From Plantago major (lineage: Eukaryota; Streptophyta; Magnoliopsida; Lamiales; Plantaginaceae), in contig CM048840.1 in assembly GCA_026545765.1 (NCBI GenBank), positions 4,113,265 through 4,177,264 of the forward strand: a stretch of 64,000 nucleotides of DNA, written 5' to 3'. Positions 58,066 to 64,000 of the stretch are shown piece after piece. The notes under the pieces were generated by a model. It did not search any database. It saw nothing but the letters and a program-made list of their open reading frames with translations, and was not told the origin of the DNA. The position numbers were made by a program, and so were the translations under genes. Every line of letters starts with the position of its first letter. Position 1 is the first letter of the stretch.

Positions 58066-59274
58066 TATTACCACGAAGTTACATTGTGGTAATAATAGCC
58101 TGATAGGCGAACTTGGGATGCAATAACTATAGGATATATCGGTCTGCATTTGAAAATTGGTTAGCTTATGCTTGAAAATGAGATCAATTAACTCCAAGAT
58201 TTCACATAATTTTACGTCTGCCAAATTTCTAACGGCTCACACGACTTTGAATGATGCTCTAGTTTAATTAATACTAGTATATCATAAAAAGCTCTGTTAC
58301 CCAGTCATATGAATCCTTACAAAAAACAAGTGTAATGTTGTATGTTTCTGGATGTACGTACAAGCGAAATGTTTCTATGTTTGCAAAACTATGAATCAAA
58401 TTCATCATCACCTCTGAGTAAAATCATTGTTTGGCCACTAAAATTTCCAGATTGGAGTATACACATTTCTGGTAAAGGTAAACTTTGATCAATGAATACA
58501 AAGATCATTGTCCCTGAAACAAAAAGGACACAATACAAGTTATAGTGAAACAAGGAACTTGTACTAACATGGACCATTTCTAATAATGTCTCGTGGAGTA
58601 TATAAGACCTTATTCATTGTTGTACTTCACTTTTTCTAAATTTTAGAACCCAACAAATTAATGACATTAAAACCTTGTTATCAATGTTGTTCTTGTATCT
58701 GACTTTTATGGCACCAAAATGAAATTATCTTAGTACCTCAAAATGGTTATTGTTTCAATCAATCAATGTAACAGTAGAAAATTTCCATACGTATGAATAA
58801 CTTCATCATTATTTTGGTTGCCTCTCGGAAAAGATTGATTTTGAGCTTTTTTGTCTGTCACTACAAAACATGTGGTAAGAGACATGAAGTCCTGTATAAA
58901 GTATAAACAGGCTCAATTCCAAGAACTGTACGGTTGCATACTTGCATCTATTTGACAACTTGTAGTTAAGTATTGATGTGCAAAACAAAAACAAAAAAAC
59001 AATGATGACAAATTGACTGATTATGTAGTTAAAACTTGAGCTTCAATTTGCAGAAGAAAACCATATGCCACAGACTACCAAGAGAGACATCGTCAGACAC
59101 GAAATGCAAGAGACTTGGCTTAAATAGTCTGAAACATTATAAACGTTTCGGGACACAAACAAATTACATTTGCATTTTCTAAATTCGATAATATAATTGT
59201 CTAATATTTCACAAGCTCGAATTTTTATGATACCCAAATCTCATTGCACGTTCTTCCAGGTAGGAGCGGCCTAG
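58066..59274. other. Intergenic and 3' flank of the E2 gene
   Basis: No other gene supported. The stretch next to 59274 should include the 3' untranslated region of the E2 gene. Confidence 0.4.
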
Positions 59275-61998
<2,724 letters not shown>

Positions 61999-62123
61999 CG
62001 AAAGAAAACGAAAACAAACTCGGATCTGATGAGTTTTTCAAGAAGAGAGAAGAAAACCCACAAAAATATGATAAGTAGATAATAACAAGAAATATATATA
62101 TATGAATGAGATTATTATTGTTA

Positions 62124-62136
62124 TTATATATATATA
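62124..62136 (-). promoter_or_regulatory. Putative TATA region of the E2 gene
   Basis: A TATATATATA run about 130 bp before the start codon on the minus strand. An alternating AT run further downstream (62095-62102) makes the choice uncertain. Confidence 0.4.
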
Positions 62137-62759
62137 CAGTTGGAGGAGGTAGAAAGGAGATGGAAAGAAAGACTCGCCTGCTTACAGCGTTGCTGCTTCT
62201 TGACGCTAAGAATAATACTTTTGGCAGAATATAGTGTGACTTTTTATTTTTGCTTTTCCATTTCTTTTTTTCAACAAGAATATGCATGTATCTACCCGAT
62301 TCTTTAAGCCGCCACGGCCTGCTATCTGAGTTTTATGATGGCCCACCGTATCTTTTTCAGCACACTTTATTCTCACTCATGCACGCACCGGGAGACTTCT
62401 TAATTGGTTATCTATTGTGAAATTGCTCAAAGCAATCATGCTTAACTCTGAATTTCGTATGGATGGATTCTCGAAAGAAAGATATGTCTAGTTGTCGTTT
62501 GGGTCGTTACAAATAGTATAAGAGTCGAGTCAACTCAAAGCTCAAGGGTGGACGGTTGGTCCGAAACGGTGACATCACTCAATGTTTTAGGGGTGAATGT
62601 AACACTCCAAATTTTGGAGAGTTTAAATGTAGCAATGTTAAACACAACACGTTTTCGGCTAAACGCAACACAAAATATTTGTAACTTGACTAAAATGCCC
62701 CCAGCTAAAAAAACAAACTTACAAAGTTAACGAAAAATCGAAATAACTCGTATATACAA

Positions 62760-62965
62760 ATACAAAAACATTAACATGCACGATCGAACACAAAATAACA
62801 ACACTAAACATGAATCGGAAAAAAATGAACGATTTTTTTTTCCGCAAAATATTTCGCTTATACAAAAAACATTAACATGCACGATGGAACACAAAATAAC
62901 AATACTAAACATGAATCGGGAAAAAAATTTAATGATTTTTTTCCGGAAAATATTTCGTTTTTACA
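62760..62965. repeat. Two-copy tandem repeat, period 101 bp
   Basis: ACATTAACATGCACGATCGA at 62768 recurs as ACATTAACATGCACGATGGA at 62869, with the following AACACAAAATAACAA and TAAACATGAATCGG blocks in step. The copies differ at few positions. Confidence 0.85.
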
Positions 62966-63017
62966 AAAGTTTAAAAAAAAACCCCAAAAAAGCGGGGGGG
63001 GGGGGGGGGCACGGAAC

Positions 63018-63211
63018 CATGATATGGCCGGTTTTAAAACCGACCATATCATAAAGTGGCCGGTTTAAAACCGATCAGTTCATGAATGTGCCTTTTTTTT
63101 ATTTTTTTTAATTTTTTTTTTACAAATTGGAAAGTATTTTGGAAAATAAAAAAAATTAAAAAAAACCGGAACATGAACTAGCCAGTTTTAAAACCGGCCA
63201 GTTCATGTTCC
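63018..63211. repeat. Cluster of GGCCGGTTTTAAAACCGGCC palindromes
   Basis: Three copies of a GGTTTTAAAACC-centred palindrome: near 63023-63050, 63057-63078 and 63168-63211. The last is a 44-bp near-perfect inverted repeat (GGAACATGAACT arms). A G homopolymer lies at 62994-63009. Confidence 0.85.
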
Positions 63212-63600
63212 GTTTTTTTTTATTTTTTTCTGCTTTTTTTCGTGTTGCGTTTTTTATTACCTGTTTTTTTTAATTGGTTTTTTGTGCTTTTTTTAATTGA
63301 TTTTAATTTAATTGGTTTTCTTATTTTTTTAATTTTGGAAATTGAAAATCACTTTTCTCATTGATTTATGAGAAAATAAAAGTAAAAGTTAAATAATGTA
63401 TTGAACGGATCTTTCATAAATTAATCGCCAGACGAATAACTTTTTATTAGAACATGAAATTTGAGTCATTACATTATAAAAATACGCAACAGAACAGAAG
63501 TCGAAAAGCTAACAAATTTTTTTTGTTAATTGACTACAACGTAAACCACTGACGTAGTCGAACGGCATAATGTTGCTGCCAATGCGTTGTTCTTGCCTCA
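63212..63600. other. T-rich stretch, nothing recognised
   Basis: Long T runs (63213-63330) then AT-rich sequence up to the minus-strand reading frame. Confidence 0.4.
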
Positions 63601-63644
63601 GTTTGATGCGTCCAGGTTGGCCAGAGTGGTGGAAGTGGACTTTC

Positions 63645-64000
63645 TCAGCCAACACGCAATCTGATGTAATGGTTGCCGTTGACAAACGCGATTGTCCACT
63701 CTTGATCTACCGGTGGGGTGTCCGGAGAAGCTGAATCCATGTCCGTACGACATTCCAAGCGCAAGTATGTGTAAGACCCATGTCTTACATATGAGGAGAA
63801 GACCCGTTGATACGTCGTAGCTGTTAGCAGCCCCATATCTGATAGTGTAAACCAATAAACGTCTTCCTCTACGCATGATCCTGCAAACCAGTTTAGTGCA
63901 TTCGATATTTCCAGGACCCGGCGTGCCCCCATTTTCGCGATGTACATATATGTGTTGTCCGTCAACTCCTGAAGAAGATCTTGCCTGACGCGTGGCCACT
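63645..64000 (-). CDS. C-terminal part of an OTU-like protein, probably from a Mutator-like element (partial)
   Basis: The frame is open from the window edge to a stop at 63645-63647. It reads VRQDLLQEL, GARRVLEISNALNWF, VYWFTLSDMGLLTATTYQRV and, near the end, IAFVNGNHYIRL. This order (VRxDLLxEL, a W-xx-xDMG block, then VNGNHY/F) is that of the OTU cysteine-protease-like domain found at the C-terminus of many plant Mutator-like transposase-derived proteins. The H in GNHY would be the catalytic His; the Cys lies beyond the window. Repeats at 62760-63211 could be the end of the same element. Whether it is an active, decayed or domesticated copy cannot be judged from this part. Family call from remembered motifs. 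Confidence 0.5.
   Translation of the reverse strand, partial: WPRVRQDLLQELTDNTYMYIAKMGARRVLEISNALNWFAGSCVEEDVYWFTLSDMGLLTATTYQRVFSSYVRHGSYTYLRLECRTDMDSASPDTPPVDQEWTIAFVNGNHYIRLRVG

Noticed and set aside
63598-63999. 133-codon frame overlapping the OTU-like fragment in another frame
   Set aside because: No family features; the overlapping frame carries the conserved motifs.

Overview
This is a window of plant nuclear DNA, most likely from a eudicot. Host genes have short AT-rich GT-AG introns, their products match plant-only or plant-type families (ADNT1-type mitochondrial carrier, CRF-type AP2/ERF factor, PDV1-like plastid-division protein, DUF7722 proteins), and much of the rest is plant-type transposon sequence (Ty1/copia Sireviruses, hAT, PIF/Harbinger, Mutator and Stowaway elements). 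I cannot name the species.

Layout. 1-17580 is a retrotransposon nest: a 15.2-kb Sirevirus (copy A, 1710-16914, target duplication GTGAA) sits inside an older copia element whose remains are 1-1709 and 16915-17580. 17581-20790 is repeat-rich intergenic DNA with ATTCG and ATT microsatellites. 20928-24754 (+) is an eight-exon ADNT1-type adenine nucleotide carrier. 25242-25990 (-) is a small unrecognised gene with an intron in its 5' leader. 26400-31740 is gene-poor and holds a striking 1.6-kb array of TTAAAACTATAACA-type repeats and a gene-like fragment beside it. 31866-33334 holds two tandem DUF7722 genes (+), duplicated with their promoters, facing a PDV1-like gene (33613-34397, -).

35063-46258 is a small hAT element with a perfect 8-bp target duplication, split by a second Sirevirus (copy B, 35576-45942) that carries an intact 554-codon third reading frame. 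46781-49430 is a PIF/Harbinger-like element holding a Mutator-like element (47924-49406), which itself holds a Stowaway element. Two adjacent Stowaway elements follow. 50426-51478 (-) is a CRF-type transcription factor gene. 51760-59200 is intergenic with several small DNA transposons. 59275-61998 (-) is a four-exon ubiquitin-conjugating enzyme gene of the UBC8/UBC10 group. 62540-64000 holds tandem and palindromic repeats and, running off the right edge on the minus strand, an OTU-like protein fragment of the kind carried by plant Mutator-like elements.

The host genes are unrelated single-copy loci apart from the DUF7722 pair; nothing suggests a co-regulated cluster. The most unusual signals are structural. 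Each Sirevirus carries its own private palindromic word (GATATC-cored in A, ATGTTGACTCAACAT in B) sprinkled through LTRs, 3' spacer and even coding regions. There is a higher-order repeat array at 27.5-29.1 kb, and several multi-level transposon nests have readable target duplications.
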